Shown here: positions 63,011 to 64,000 of the stretch, in pieces | How the letters are laid out: the number at the start of each line of letters is the position of its first letter | How positions within the stretch are numbered: position 1 is the stretch's first letter | Notes under the pieces: generated by a model | Database searches by the model: none | Seen by the model: only the letters and a program-made list of their open reading frames with translations | What the model was told of the DNA's origin: nothing | Program-made: the position numbers and the translations under genes | From: Thermogemmatispora aurantia | GTDB taxonomy: Bacteria; Chloroflexota; Ktedonobacteria; Ktedonobacterales; Ktedonobacteraceae | DNA length: 64,000 nucleotides | Direction of reading: 5' to 3' | Assembly: GCF_008974285.1 (NCBI RefSeq) | Contig: NZ_BKZV01000001.1 | Coordinates: 1,146,117 to 1,210,116 of the forward strand

Positions 63011-64000
63011 ATGCAACCCAGATCGCAGAAGCTGCTGAGGAATTCTCTGCTCATGCTGTTTCTTACGCTGCTTTTGCTCAGCGTTACAGCATGTGGCTCC
63101 AGCTCTGGCACCAGTTCTGCTACAAACAGCCAGGACGATATGAAGCTGAAGGTGGCCATCGACGCCTTCTCCAGCTCCTTCCTGCCCGACTTCGTCGCTC
63201 TCGACAAAGGCTATTTCCAGGCTCAGGGCCTCACCGTCTATCCCACTCCTTTCCAGACTGAGCCAACCAGCCCTCAGATGGCCGAGGCTATCCACTCCGG
63301 CGCCATCGACGTCGCCATCGGCGGCCTGGCTACCGAAGCCTTCCTCGTTTCGCAGATCGACTCCGATGTCAAGGTCATTGGTCAGCTGCAGGTGGCTTTC
63401 CCCAACGATATCATCGTCAGCAATAAGTTCCTGCAGCAGACCGGCCTCTCCGAGAGCAGCCCCCTGGAGGCCAAGGTCAAGGCCCTCGTCGGCAAGAAAA
63501 TCGGCGTCGTCTCTACCACCGGCCAGACTGGCGCCTTCGTCAGCTACCTCTTCTATCTCTTCGGCCTCAACGCCAGCAAGGATGCTACCCTCGTCCCTGT
63601 CGGCAATAATGTCTCCTCCGCCATCGCCGCTCTCAAGTCGGGCCGCGTCGATGCTCTCAGCTTCTTCAAGCCCACGGGCGAGGCCGTCCAGCTCCAGCAG
63701 GTGGGGCGCATGCTGATCAGCCCCTTGCGCGGCGATGTCCCTCAGCTGACCGGCCATCTCAATTCCGTCTTCTACGCCAAGGCCAGCCTCATCCGCGCTA
63801 AGCCCAATACCTTCAAGGCCCTCGTGCGGGCCATCGCGATGGCCCTGGCCTTTATTCAGAAGTATCCCGACCAGGCTGCCAAGATCTTGCAAAAGTATAC
63901 CCATATCAGCGATCAGGCCGCTACCGCTGTCATGCAGGATCTTCGCAGCTCCTACCCATCTTCTCCTATCGTTGATCAACAGGCGTATAACGTGACTGCC
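63011..64000 (+). CDS. ABC substrate-binding lipoprotein, NMT1/SsuA-like (copy 2, cut by window end)
   Basis: The ATG at 63011 follows GGGAGGAAAG, and the frame stays open to the window edge, covering 330 codons of an expected ~360. The signal peptide (LLMLFLTLLLLSVTAC) differs completely from copy 1 and ends with lipobox TAC, Cys28. From the residue-42 region (QDDMKLKVAIDAF) the protein is nearly identical to copy 1; differences include TPFQ for VPFQ, LATEA for LVTEA, and SQIDSDVK for SRIDADLK. Same function is expected, perhaps with a slightly different ligand or expression. The remainder of the gene lies outside the window. Confidence 0.92.
   Translation, partial: MQPRSQKLLRNSLLMLFLTLLLLSVTACGSSSGTSSATNSQDDMKLKVAIDAFSSSFLPDFVALDKGYFQAQGLTVYPTPFQTEPTSPQMAEAIHSGAIDVAIGGLATEAFLVSQIDSDVKVIGQLQVAFPNDIIVSNKFLQQTGLSESSPLEAKVKALVGKKIGVVSTTGQTGAFVSYLFYLFGLNASKDATLVPVGNNVSSAIAALKSGRVDALSFFKPTGEAVQLQQVGRMLISPLRGDVPQLTGHLNSVFYAKASLIRAKPNTFKALVRAIAMALAFIQKYPDQAAKILQKYTHISDQAATAVMQDLRSSYPSSPIVDQQAYNVTA
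63134..63999 (+). repeat. Near-identical repeat, copy 2 (within binding-protein gene)
   Basis: Partner of 61838-62703; see that entry. It may continue past the window edge. The identity begins sharply at the GACGATATGAAG junction after the signal peptide and linker. Confidence 0.88.

Noticed and set aside
62987..63979. 330-codon minus-strand frame opposite the second binding-protein gene
   Set aside because: It is antisense to a clear lipoprotein gene and has a repetitive Gly/Asp/Glu-rich composition caused by the repeat; the same shadow occurs opposite copy 1.
1..64000. CRISPR arrays, insertion sequences, prophage or integrase genes
   Set aside because: No regularly spaced repeats, transposase, integrase or phage structural genes were seen on either strand.

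Overview
The window reads as one contiguous piece of a GC-rich bacterial chromosome, densely coded on both strands. A T-box leader, strong GGAGG-type ribosome binding sites, a thermophile-type aminopropyltransferase, a ClpE-like unfoldase and many Ser/Thr kinase, FHA and zinc-ribbon proteins suggest the Chloroflexota, most likely class Ktedonobacteria (a Thermogemmatispora-like thermophile). That placement is inference from gene content; no 16S rRNA gene is present.

Region 1-13 kb is mostly housekeeping. A sigma70-type promoter drives a T-box leader with a CUC (Leu) specifier ahead of leuS, and a complete tRNA-Ala(GGC) gene sits inside that leader, between the tRNA-sensing part and the antiterminator/terminator. 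Then come speD and a convergent speE-like aminopropyltransferase sharing one terminator, an ArsA-type ATPase, an atypical SDR, a glycine-zipper membrane protein and recG.

Region 13-28 kb holds a small membrane protein, an orphan histidine kinase, an ArsR regulator, an MmgE/PrpD protein, a methyltransferase, a ClpE-like ATPase, an APH-fold phosphotransferase next to a histidine phosphatase, a YtxH-like protein, a 1-kb gene-free stretch with a promoter and stacked hairpins, prfA, a class V aminotransferase, a HAD hydrolase and a Nudix-winged-helix protein.

Region 29-39.5 kb contains the most unusual protein: a degenerate Ser/Thr kinase domain fused to an XPD/DinG-type iron-sulfur helicase. It is followed by a zinc-ribbon protein with two tandem helix-turn-helix units, a HIT protein, and a four-gene glycosyltransferase operon.

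Region 39.5-56 kb is a signalling neighbourhood: two kinase-FHA paralogues, an FHA protein on a membrane anchor with a PWG-rich linker, a kinase with a C-terminal double zinc ribbon, a GAF histidine kinase with its response regulator, two paralogous zinc-ribbon/TM/exported-domain proteins, a membrane-tethered J-domain protein and a membrane protein with a HAMP-like segment. A DHDPS-family aldolase and a NagD-like HAD phosphatase lie among them.

Region 56-64 kb begins after an AT-rich gap. Two leucine-carboxylmethyltransferase-like genes are interleaved with an SsuB/TauB-SsuC/TauC type ABC transporter and three substrate-binding-protein genes: one decayed pseudogene and two lipoprotein genes that share about 866 bp of nearly identical sequence but have unrelated signal peptides. 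The last gene runs off the window edge.
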